From Spongospora subterranea f. sp. subterranea (lineage: Eukaryota > Endomyxa: Phytomyxea > Phytomyxea > Plasmodiophorida), in the NCBI GenBank assembly GCA_049724395.1, contig JAUGWO010000049.1, forward strand, positions 1 through 64,000: 64,000 nucleotides of DNA, written 5' to 3'. The translations under genes were made by a program, and so were the position numbers. The notes under the pieces were generated by a model. It worked only from the letters and a program-made list of their open reading frames with translations. It was not told the DNA's origin and did not search any database. Below are positions 35,520 to 46,088 of the stretch, piece by piece (position 1 is the first letter of the stretch; every line of letters begins with the position of its first letter).

Positions 35520-35717
35520 ATACTTACCTTGAAGGTGCTCAGTGGTTCAGCCACACTATGGTCGATCAATAAGGACCGTGAGCTATCCTGGAGCGGCCCA
35601 CCATGCACGCGTTGTAACATACGTAGGGTGTCTGTGAAAGGGATATGGCTTCGGCACATGCCGGGGTTGACTTCATAATTTATGAGTCGAGGGGCTCAGA
35701 GTTCGCTCTACCCCTGT
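35520..35717 (+). ncRNA. U1 spliceosomal snRNA, copy 1
   Basis: The 5' end ATACTTACCT is the invariant sequence that pairs with 5' splice sites. Stem-loop I has the U1-70K-binding loop GATCAATAAG (35564-35573) closed by GGTC/GACC, close to the GAUCACGAAG of other U1 RNAs. A loop with ATGCACGCG resembles the U1A-binding loop in stem II. The Sm site is ATAATTTATGA (35675-35685), followed by the terminal stem-loop GAGGGGCTC...TACCCCTG (35689-35716). About 198 nt, somewhat longer than the 164 nt of human U1. Identical in sequence to copy 2 at 41307. Confidence 0.93.
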
Positions 35718-35728
35718 CCAATTTAATT

Positions 35729-35736
35729 AAAACGAA
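35729..35736 (+). terminator. snRNA 3' box AAAACGAA (U1 copy 1)
   Basis: AAAACGAA, preceded by CCAATTTAATT, begins about 12 bp after the end of the terminal stem. The same box follows U1 copy 2 and U2, so it is a candidate 3'-end formation signal. Confidence 0.65.
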
Positions 35737-35807
35737 GTGAATTCACCTGAACTTGTTTAAGAGATTCAACTCTGCCCGTTGTTTATAGTAATTGTAGATG
35801 CAATACG

Positions 35808-38800
35808 AGGTGTGTTAAAACTCAAGACGATTAAGCATCTCTGAGATGTATGGGGTTTCCCCTACTTATAGGCTGAAGGCCCGTCCCGCATGTTGCGGTG
35901 TACCGTAAATAAATTTACTCCTCTATCGCACGAATTCGAATAGATTAAGAGTCCCATCCTCGAGTATGACGCCGGAGGAGGCATCGCCGACCTCGCACAT
36001 GCTGGACGATGAATTAGACGCCGAGATCAAACGGTTGGAGCGGCAACGCAAAGTCGAGCATTTAAATCAACTACAGTCTGAGATTACATCAGAACGCCCC
36101 AACCATTTGATCTTGGATAGGGTGGAAATACCCAAATTCGATGGCACGGACAGCAATTTTCATTTCTGGGCGCAAAACGCTGCCCTGTACCTTTATGCGA
36201 AGGATCTGGGAGACATTATAGGAATGGACCAAGACGGGCGCCCGTCCGAAGCCTTGCCCGTTGTCAACACCCAGACCCAGTTCCGTCAAGACCTGCGTGC
36301 TCTATCTTTAATTCGACTGAATCTAATCAGTGATAATGTCGCCCGCATTACCAACGTCACGCAGTGCAAATCTTCAGCACAAGCGTGGAGAGCAATATAT
36401 AATGTTTACCACAGATCCACCAGGTCTGTCATGACTCAAGCGATTCACAATTTCATATCCATCAAGCAAGAAGATGACGAACCCACCAGACTCTTTGCAT
36501 CGCGCATGTCTGAAGCGGTCTCCAGAGTCAGATCGGTTGTGGCTGACTCGTTGATCCACATTACTGCGGAATTTGAAGCCCTCGTCATGCTATTAGCAAT
36601 TCATGGAAGGTTTTCGACGCTCGTAAGCATCATAAACGCACAGGACCAGGACGTGCCTTTAACAACACAGAAACTGATTTCCATGATGCTTGAAGAAGAA
36701 AAGTTGGAGCAAAGCCCCCCCCGAATTCCCATCGGCGTCAGTGGCCGAACTAAAAGCGGAAGTATCGGCCTTGAAGGCCTCTATCCAGAAGATGAAGTCT
36801 AACGACTGCAAGATACATCCCGGGAAGCACCCCAACGCGCATTGCTTCACACAATTTCCCGAGAAGGCACCATTGGAATGGAAGCACCATCGCATCAATA
36901 ATACACCAAGACACGAATCACTTTATCCTCTGCAACTGGCACTTTCTTCAACTGCTTTACCACCTTTGCGGTCGTCTAGTTGGACCGTAGACAGTGCCTG
37001 TAGTCAGCATATGGCGTTTCAGCGAAAATCCTTGAAAGACTTCGATGCCCACAATAGGATTCAAGTATCGTTGGGGGATGGGTCAAAAGTCAGCGTTACC
37101 GGCGGAGACACCGGAAAGGCTATCCTGGACAGTACAGAAACTCGAGTTCATGACGTATTACATGTCCCGACACTAAGCCGAAACCTGCTGTCTGTTTTTC
37201 AACTGACATTAAGGGCCCTTATCCTGTCACTTCGCTATTCTTCAACTCGATCTACAGCATCATAACATCATAACATTCATCGACCACTACACTCGATGCT
37301 TGAGGGTTTATTTCCTCAAAAACAAGTCAGAAGCCTTGTCCGCGCTAAAACAATTTGAACAGGACTCATCTTTCCAATTAGGCGACATTCCACACAGATT
37401 GAAAATACTTCAGAGCGATAATGCCGGCGAATATACATCGACCGAATGTAAGGAGTATTATGCGAAGCGAGGTATATTCCACAGAACAAGCGTTGCGTAT
37501 GACCCCGAACAGAATGGAATCGCTGAACGAGTGAATCGCACCATTGATACGGCTGCGGAAAGTGCCAGACATCAGGCTGGCTTACCTGGACAATACTGGG
37601 GGTTTGCGACTGCTGCCGCTGTACATGTTATCAACAGAAGACCTCATAGCGCATTACCCAATAAGATTTCACCTTATGAAGCATGGTTTGGTACTAAACC
37701 AGACCCTTCGTATATGCGAGTATTTGGTTGCGACGCATGGTCGTTCGTGCATAAACGACGGAGGAAAGGACTACTTCCCAAAACCACCCCAGCCGTTTTC
37801 ATTGGGTACAGTCAGAACCAAAAGGCGTATCAATTATGGGATCCCGTCAAGAAGAAGATGTACACCAGCAGAAGAGTCAAATTCATTGAAAACTCAAGTT
37901 CTGGAAATCAACCTCGAAGACCGACGATCGGGAGACAATAAACGACAACCAACCGAACTTGGAGCAGCTGGATTCAGGCGCTATCGAAGCAGAGACTCAT
38001 GCCGGCGACAGTCATCGCGAAGAAGTCTTAGACGGATCGAACTCAATCGACAATCAAGTCGAAGATACTGATGATGAAGATGAGGTGATAGACGAGGAGA
38101 GAGCATCGAGTCAGCCAATTCCCACTCTACGAATTTCGTCTAGATTCAGAAGGCCGCCCGAGATTTGGAAATTCTCCAACGCCGCATGTACCTCACATAC
38201 GATTGACATTATAGGATCAGAACCCTCAGCAAACCTGATACATCAGACATGCTTTGCTCAGAGATCCAAATTCCTTCATCGGTCCATGATGCGATGACAA
38301 GCAAATTAGCTGGATATTGGCGCGATGCCCTGATAGATGAGCACAAGAACATGGTAGGGTTCCGTACATTCGACCTCGTCACCCGTACCCCCAAAATCAA
38401 ACCAATTAAGTGCAAATGGGTATTTACCGTAAAGCCTAGGAAGGACGATTCAGGATTGGTGGGGAAGTTCAAGGCCAGGCTGGTAGCGAAAGGGTTTTCG
38501 CAGCGTTTCGACGTCGACTACAATGAAACTTTTGCCCCTGTGGCTCACCAGGAATCCTTGAGAACACTACTCGCCCTAACAGCGCTGCACGGCTTAAGAC
38601 TTCGTCAATTAGACGTGGTGGGAGCGTATCTGAACGGAGACATTGAGGAAGAGCTTTACATGGTTCAGCCCGAAGGATTCAGCACCGGCCCTAACCAGGT
38701 ATGGAGGCTAAATAAGGCCATTTACGGTTTGAAGCAAGCAGGACGTGTCTGGAACAAGAGAATTAACGAACTCTTGGTGACAGAATTAGGGTTTAAAAGG

Positions 38801-40511
38801 TGCATATCAAATCCGTGCATGTACGTCCTCCGCGATGGCGATAATTTAGCCATTCTGGGACTATACGTTGATGACATGATATTGGCCCACAATCGTGATG
38901 GCATTTGCGAAGCAATCATCTCACGTTTGACCCAAGATGTTCAGGTTACCGATCTTGGCCAACCAACACGGATCCTTGGCATGAGTATAGTTTATAATTT
39001 GGATGCAGGCACCATATCCCTAAATCAGTCCGATTATATAAGAGATCTGATGATCCAGTTTAACATGACGTCCTGCAAACCTACCAAGACCCCTCATCAA
39101 CCGGGATATTACTTGGACATGAACATGAAGCCGAAGGATGAGGAAGAGCGTGCCAAGATGAAGTCCATTCCATACGGCAATCTAGTTGGAGCCCTAAATT
39201 ACATCTCCACTCACACTAGACCTGATATATCGACAGCAGTGGGGACCCTTTGCCGATTCATTTCCGACCCTGGTCCACTACACTGGACTGCAGCCAAGAG
39301 GGTATTGCAATACCTAGCTTGCACGCAACAGCATGGCCTGGTATACTCCAAGGGCGAGGAAAACGACATAACTGCTTGGTCTGACAGTGATTGGGGCCAG
39401 GACGTCGACACCAGACGATCCACAACAGGGTATTTAGTGAAATTAGCTGGATCGCCAATCAGCTGGAAGAGCAAGCGTCAACCCACAGTAGCAACGTCGT
39501 CAGTTCATGCTGAATACATGGCCACCTACGATACGGTTAGAGAAATAACTTGGTTAAGGACATTGTTAACGGAGTTAGGATATCCTCAACCTGGCCCGAG
39601 CAAAATATTCTGTGATAATCAAGGGTGCCTCGCAATAGCAAGTAATCTCCGAACCGACTCCAGGACTAAGCATATAGATATCAAGTTTCATTTTATCAGA
39701 GAGCAAGTTGGTAAAGGCTTCGTGAAACTGGACTATTGCCCCACTAGCGAGATGATTGCCGAACCGTTTGACACAGCCCGCGACGACTCCCAAGTTCATA
39801 TGGTGCCGATCATCCATGGGAATCAGAGATGTCGAATCGAGGGGGTCTGTTAAAACTCAAGACGATTAAGCATCTCTGATTCCCATGGATGATCGGCACC
39901 ATATGAAATTGTGAATCGCTTGAGTCATGACAGACCTGGTGGATCTGTGGTAAACATTATATATTGCTCTCCACGCTTGTGCTGAAGATTTGCACTGCGT
40001 GACGTTGGTAATGCGGGGCGACATTATCACTGATTAGATTCAGTCGAATTGAAGATAGAGCACGCAGGTCTTGACGGAACTGGGTCTGGGTGTTGACAAC
40101 GGGCAAGGCTTCGGACGGGCGCCCGTCTTGGTCCATTCCTATAATGTCTCCCAGAGCCTTGCCCGTTGTCAACACCCAGACCCAGTTCCGTCAAGACCTG
40201 CGTGCTCTATCTTTAATTCGACTGAATCTAATCAGTGATAATGTCGCCCGCATTACCAACGTCACGCAGTGCAAATCTTCAGCACAAGCGTGGAGAGCAA
40301 TATATAATGTTTACCACAGATCCACCAGGTCTGTCATGACTCAAGCGATTCACAATTTCATATGGTGCCGATCATCCATGGGAATCAGAGATGTCGAATC
40401 GAGGGGGTCTGTTAAAACTCAAGACGATTAAGCATCTCTGAGATGTATGGGGTTTCCCCTACTTATAGGCTGAAGGCCCGTCCCGCATGTTGCACGAATT
40501 CGAATAAGGTG
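35808..40511 (+). mobile_element. Ty1/copia LTR retrotransposon, near full length, broken
   Basis: Ty1/copia order: gag-like region (about 36.0-36.8 kb), zinc/protease and integrase region (about 36.8-37.9 kb, with 'PEQNGIAERVNRTI'), then reverse transcriptase and RNase H (about 38.2-39.85 kb, with 'YVDDMILA' and 'ADSNIGHVRT'-type RNase H context). LTRs start TGTTAAAACTC: 5' LTR 35813-35942 (130 bp) and 3' LTR 40410-40506, a shorter version. A purine tract (GAGGGGG) precedes the 3' LTR. The whole insertion is flanked by the 5-bp duplication AGGTG (35808-35812, 40507-40511). Its 3' part contains a partial LTR at 39848 followed by a large internal palindrome. The coding region has roughly four or five interruptions. 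The clean duplication and similar LTRs suggest a fairly recent insertion. Confidence 0.9.
39870..40395. repeat. Internal palindrome of the copia element (about 240-bp arms)
   Basis: The left arm 39870-40110 is the reverse complement of the element's gag fragment plus its last internal bases. The right arm 40155-40395 repeats the same in forward orientation, with a 44-bp centre. At the entry point, the LTR sequence and the inverted internal end share CATCTCTGA; at the gag junction they share CATAT. Both are short microhomologies typical of template switching. Confidence 0.85.
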
Positions 40512-41241
40512 TTTTTACCGCTGCCCAGTACCTGTATACTAGTATATTGGCAATGTATTGGAATATAAATATATTAGGAATCATCCTGGTGAATGCGAAT
40601 TCAGCAATCAGCTTACAGTGTCGAGGTTCCCCGATAATAGACACGAATAAATGACGCCTTCCAGGTTCCGATAGCGCGAGTTATTCGGTTAATAGGAGAA
40701 ACTTATTTTGTCTTGAAAACGGTGTCATTGCATTCGCTTCAAGCAAGGTTAGATTTTTCATTGCGGCAAGGCATTGGTTGTTTTCGTCTACCCAGTATCG
40801 TATCTTAAAGCATTGTGACAACCTCTTTGCTTGATTCAGCATCCTCTGACGCCTTGAGACCAAGGTCAGACAAACTTGTCTCGTGATTCAATCAGCCGTT
40901 TGTAACATCCTCTAATGCTGACTCTCGGATGTTGTTGGACTTACCTTTGCAAGACTGAGAAAGATGAGGAAGCTTTGTTGGAGAAAAACTTTCAGATCCA
41001 TCATCAAAAACGCGCTCTGCAGTGACCGGCAATTAACATCTGCAAATTATTTCGCTTTGCGAAATGGCCAATAAGATTTCCCATCAATCGGATTAATCTT
41101 ATGATTTCTGACGTTTTCATTTGCATGTTATGCCCCTAAATACCGCAGTCAGATCCGTTATTCAAATTCTTGTTGACTTTCGGATCCGTGAACTGAGCAT
41201 TTGAATACACCTGTACCCCAATTCCATGAAGACTATGATAA
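40512..41241. other. Intergenic between copia element and U1 copy 2
   Basis: A minus-strand frame (40681-40863) 'QAKRLSQCFKIRYWVDENNQ' is protein-like but unrecognised. Nothing else seen. Confidence 0.3.
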
Positions 41242-41250
41242 GGTCCCATA
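41242..41250 (+). promoter_or_regulatory. snRNA upstream box GGTCCCATA (U1 copy 2)
   Basis: Same nine-mer as before copy 1, at -65. ATTTAAAG (41275-41282) lies at about -32. The sequence between the two boxes differs between the copies, so the boxes are conserved within diverged flank. Confidence 0.75.
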
Positions 41251-41306
41251 AAGCATAATGTTGACCTTATACCTATTTAAAGTGCGTGTAATGGATGACC
41301 AATCTC

Positions 41307-41504
41307 ATACTTACCTTGAAGGTGCTCAGTGGTTCAGCCACACTATGGTCGATCAATAAGGACCGTGAGCTATCCTGGAGCGGCCCACCATGCACGCGTT
41401 GTAACATACGTAGGGTGTCTGTGAAAGGGATATGGCTTCGGCACATGCCGGGGTTGACTTCATAATTTATGAGTCGAGGGGCTCAGAGTTCGCTCTACCC
41501 CTGT
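41307..41504 (+). ncRNA. U1 spliceosomal snRNA, copy 2
   Basis: Same 198-nt RNA as copy 1 (ATACTTACCT 5' end, GATCAATAAG loop, ATAATTTATGA Sm site, terminal stem with CCCCTG). Identity continues about 30 bp upstream and 20 bp downstream and then stops, so the duplication covers one promoter-proximal gene unit or the copies are homogenised by conversion. Located about 380 bp upstream of the AP-4 gene. Confidence 0.93.
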
Positions 41505-41515
41505 CCAATTTAATT

Positions 41516-41523
41516 AAAACGAA
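41516..41523 (+). terminator. snRNA 3' box AAAACGAA (U1 copy 2)
   Basis: Identical in sequence and spacing to the box after U1 copy 1. Confidence 0.65.
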
Positions 41524-41528
41524 GTGGA

Positions 41529-41886
41529 TTCGATATTGATTTCCTTTGGAAAGTATTGATTCTGTGTCGGAAATTTTCAGAAGTACAATGCCATTCAAAA
41601 CAGCTAGTTTGGGCCTTGTCTCAGGGTGCGGACTCGTCTTTTTTATTACGAATATGGAACAACCGAAATCTTGAGGTTCGTCAGCTCAGTCAATAGTCGT
41701 GACTCGTGACAAAACCAGACTCCCCAATTTTACCCAAAGTCGCCTACAGCAATCGAGCGTAAGGTATAGAGGCTAGAGCGTTGATCAACAGGTTAAGCCA
41801 ATCGAACTCCGCAACTTATCAGTGTATTCCGTCCTTTTACGCGTTGGTACATTGTCAAACTGATTAAGCGCCCTGATTGGGCGATA
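41529..41886. other. Intergenic upstream of the AP-4 gene
   Basis: No gene or RNA seen; presumably the AP-4 beta promoter region. Confidence 0.4.
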
Positions 41887-44814
41887 ATGTCGACGCCATC
41901 TTATTTTGTCGAGCATCGGCGTGGAGAAGTGGCCGAGCTGCAGACCTTGCTTCGGAATCCGAAACTGACCCCACAGCGAAAACGCGGCGTCGTCGAAAGG
42001 GTCATTGCTTATATGACGTTAGGAATTGACGTATCGAATCTATTTACAGATATGATTATGGTAAGTAAGGAGCTTAATTTTTATAAGACAGATGTAATTC
42101 CGATGCGTTATTTCACAGGCAATTCATACTAAAGATTTAGTGCAAAAAAAAATGGTGTATCTGTACATTTCGACCTTTGCTATAAAAAAACCCGAGACTA
42201 CCCTCTTGGCCATCAATACGCTCCAAAAGGATTGCCGCGATGACGATCCGATGGTTCGCGGATTGGCTCTTCGCAGTCTATGCTCCCTCAGGTCCATCTC
42301 GCTCTATTTGTTCATTTTTTTAAGCCATTAACCAAAATTTAGAGTTCCACAACTGTTAGAATATGTCATGCTGCCGATCAGAAAAGGTCTCAACGATCCT
42401 AGCCCATACGTCCGGAAGGCGGCTGTTGTGGGCTGTGCAAAAATCCATTTTTTATCCCCCGCAACGGTTAAAGGTTTTCAATTTATTATCAATTTTGATT
42501 GTGTATATTGATTTAAAGGGTTTTGCTAGAATCTGATATAATTGATATATTGTATAATATGCTGAAAGACCGGGATCCAGTTGTCGTGGATAATGTCATT
42601 AAAGCCCTCAACGAGTGAGCGGCTTAGTTATGTCAGAACCCTCTTTAACATTTGCATGTAGTATATTATCTGATGAAGGCGGCATTGTCATCAACAAGCA
42701 GATCGTTTTCCACCTTCTCAACAGGATACGCGATTTTCATGAATGGGCGCAGTGCACAAATACTGGAAATCATCGCAAGATACATGCCAGAATCGTCCGA
42801 TGAGATGTTCGACATCATGAATTTACTGGAAGACAGGTTAAAACACGCCAACAGTGCAGTTGTCATGGGGACTGTGAAGGTGTTCCTCTTCTTTACGAGT
42901 TCGTTCCCTCAAATTCACCGCGGAGTCTACGACAGGATTAAAGGTCGATTTGCCGTGTTTATTTTCCAGCATTGTTTGAAATTTTTTCAGCGCCGTTACT
43001 CACCTTTATCGGCGGAACTAATCATCATATTTCCTATCCAATTTTGGCACATGTCAAGTTGTTAGCCGGGCGTGTTCCAGGAGTCTTCGACGATCAGTTC
43101 AAATCTTTTTTTTTGCGGCACAATGATCCTGTATGTATTAAGGTTCTAAAACTGGATATTTTATCGAGGCTTGCCAACCCTTCCAACGGGAGCGAGATTT
43201 TGGCTGAACTCAGTGAGTATGTTGCCGATTCAAGCCCTGAGATTGTCAGCAAAGCAATCGGAACAATTGGGTATTTGGCTGTGAATGTTGAAGAGGTTAG
43301 GTCAGGAAATTCAATACAATCAGCATCTGTAATGGTCTCTGCAGGTTGTTGATGAGGCAATTGAGCACTTGTTGAGCTTTCTGGACCTGAGCATGGAAGC
43401 TGTCAGTGCCCAAACATGCGTTGTCATTAAGGATCTACTAAGGAAGTACCCTGAGCGTCACGAAGACATGCTACCAGCTCTTTACAGAACCCTTAAAACA
43501 GTAACCGATGAAGAAAGCAAAGTTGGGTTCTGATCTCGATCATGGATGCCCTCATCTAAGACGTATTTAGGTTTCAGCAATCTGGATTTTTGGGGAGTAT
43601 GGAGATAAAATATCTGACGCGCCCTATGTGTTAGAAGACTTGATTGATCAGTATGTTCTGTTCAGTACTGGTTCATGAACTTGCTAATCCGTGCCCAGGT
43701 TTGATTCCGAAACGTCGTGCCTGGTCCGGTCTGAATTGCTTTCAGCTGCCGTTAAGCTGTTTTTTAAGCGTCCTCCTGAAATGCAGAAAATGCTCGGGAG
43801 ATTGCTACGGTCTGCGATTGCGGATAAAGAGCAGCAGGTAGTGTCACGATTTCAATTCTGTGCATGATGGGATTTAATGATGAACGTTAGGTCATTGTCA
43901 GAGATCGCGCTCTCCTTTATTATCAACTATTGAAGCGCGATGTTAATGTAGCATCCCAGATAATTAACTGCCCTCAACCCTGTGTGGACATTTTCGCTGA
44001 AACCTTCAATACGGACCTCAATCACCGTCTTTATCGAGAATTTAACTCTGTTAGTCGTTTAGTCTGACTTCGATCCTGTATCTGATACTCTGTAGCTTGC
44101 CGTTGTGTACGAGAGGTCGATATCTGCGGCTCCGATAGTTCCTGGTGCCCCTGTAGTTCATACTGAACAGCCATCTCCCTCAGACAGCGTCGATGATCTC
44201 GTTTTGAAACCAGTGGACCCCGTCCCTGCTTTCGAGGATCTTCTTTCTTTGGACTTTGGCTCCATGGGAATCACCACTAAAGCAGAACCCTCATCCAAAT
44301 CTGAAAATGTAGTGTTTTTACAAAAGTGATTCGATTTTTTTATTGAATGGTGGTTATTAATTTTAGTTTCTTTCGGAACAACCGATTTGTGACGCAGCTA
44401 CATTTCAGTCCCAATGGGGAATTTTGAAAAACGCAGATATGGTTGAGATGACGCTGCGGTCTGACCAAGATCCGTCTCATATTGAGTCCATATTGGGTCA
44501 TCAATATATCACTGCCATTGCTTCTGGTGCTCTCGATGAAAACCTAAAAATGTACTTTTTTGCTCAAGAGGTATTGTCCGACCCAGTTTTTTCTTGATTC
44601 ACGTTTCAAATTGTGCATCTGAGTAGGCCTCATCTCATTGTCTTGGATTATTAGAAATTCTGGTGTCTCTTCGTACAGGTTTGCTTCGTGCGACTTTCAA
44701 ATCCAGCGAGGTTGCCTTTGCTAAGAGGCTATCAACGCTGGTTAGCACTATCTTACAAAGTCCATTCTAATACATAATATTTTCCTTTCTAAGAGCGCCC
44801 TCAAGCGAGTTTAG
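41887..44814 (+). CDS. AP4B1: AP-4 complex subunit beta
   Basis: Fourteen exons: 41887-42060, 42119-42291, 42343-42473, 42530-42614, 42662-42943, 42991-43295, 43345-43521, 43571-43650, 43699-43837, 43891-44049, 44096-44308, 44367-44570, 44637-44740 and 44794-44814. The trunk matches AP-4 rather than AP-1/AP-2 beta: '[19 protein letters not shown]', '[20 protein letters not shown]', '[20 protein letters not shown]', '[18 protein letters not shown]', '[20 protein letters not shown]', '[16 protein letters not shown]' and '[12 protein letters not shown]'. A Pro/Ser hinge with acidic DLLSLDF-like motifs precedes a C-terminal appendage ending 'LSTLSALKRV'. AP-4 is a coat on trans-Golgi vesicles. 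One extra base in an A run near 42762 breaks the frame inside a conserved helix, probably an assembly indel. Confidence 0.9.
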
Positions 44815-45079
44815 AGCATTTCTCCTTGAAATATGGGTTATAAGGCATTACCAACAGGCACTTGAGATACAGCATTGAAAACTGTGCATTCCATGGAACC
44901 AGAGGGAAAGCCCTCGTGCAGTACTCACACCTACAGATAATAGACCCTTTGTTTTACTGCGTTTCGGTCAATTTAAGCAGGTTCATAAAATAGCACGATC
45001 GGCAATCAGATATTTTCAGCTAATTTTCAACCGAATCTGTAGGACGTTCTACTATTGAGATTGGACATTCAGGAATACA

Positions 45080-45978
45080 ATGATGGAAGGGGACGAATCG
45101 ATATACCAGATGATCGTTGCGAGTAAAACAGCTGCGCAGCGCCCTCCACGTTATGTCAGCAAATATCCTGGAATTCTAGCGCCAACTGGGAGTACATTTG
45201 GCCCATCAACGGCAACACAGGTTCCAGTCACCAATCTGGCCGGCGCTTTCAATCTACAACGTCCAGTCCATGACCATTGTCGCAACGGGCTGTTCGGGCC
45301 TGGGAAATCCGGTCGTCAGGTTCCGGACCAGTTTTTGAAGAAGGGATCGGGAGCTGCTCGTATTCCTGCACCAGCTGCCACCGAGGCCTACCTTCGTCGT
45401 CATATTGTTCGCATTCCACCTATCGTGCATCGCACAGATCAACCAATATCTGGCCTGACCACAACCCGTGACTATATCAAGTCTAACGCCATTACAGCGA
45501 TCTTATCCGATCCAGTTATCAGGCCCAATCCATCACTGGAAAACTATTTCTGTATGGGAAAACACAGTAAGAGCGAAACGCGTTGATACTGTAAAATTCT
45601 GTACCGATCAAGGTGGTTTTTGATGCAGAGTCATTCGGTTCAGTTCCTGCGTATCTACGTAAGGTCCAGGCCCAGATTGAAAAGGAAGAACTATGGATTC
45701 GTGGACGAATGGAAGAGTCAGAAGCTAAGGCCAAATCAGTCAATACCGAATTCGATGTCCTTCCCGAAGAGGAGCGAGTGCAGTTATTATCGGGGCTGAA
45801 GCAGAAATGGCAAGAAGTGAACCATCAGTATCAATCCATGACGCATATCGTTAAGATCGATACGATCTCCAAGGTTCGCATGAAAGAGCGATATGAGTCC
45901 ATGTTGAGCCAGTTGGAGAAAGATATCGATAGGCTATCGAAAGGCAACGTCATCATTCGTCGTGATACAACAGATTGA
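45080..45978 (+). CDS. ENKUR: Enkurin (ciliary microtubule inner protein)
   Basis: Exons 45080-45566 and 45629-45978 (intron GTAAGA...GATGCAG, 62 nt), restoring 'GKHKSFGSVPAYLRKVQAQI'. The C-terminal half is the enkurin domain: 'VPAYLRK', 'LPEEERVQLLSGLKQKWQEV', 'HQYQSMTHIVKIDTISKVRM', 'LSQLEKDIDRLSKGNVII'. This is the most diagnostic region, close in spacing to animal enkurin, with LLxGLKxxWxEVxxxYQ. The N-terminal half is Pro-rich and poorly conserved, as usual. Enkurin lines the inner junction of doublet microtubules in motile cilia. It starts 265 bp after the AP-4 gene on the same strand and ends 110 bp from the convergent gene at 46089. Confidence 0.9.
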
Positions 45979-46088
45979 GACAGTATCAAGGCGCGTCGTT
46001 CAAAATCAGACGATCATTTGCCATATATTTATATACATTTATTACGATCGAATAGATAAAATCAAGCAATGCGATTTCAATAATAAAG

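Noticed and set aside
35408-35659. Minus-strand frame over the first U1 gene
   Set aside because: The DNA is fully explained as U1 snRNA; the frame is incidental.
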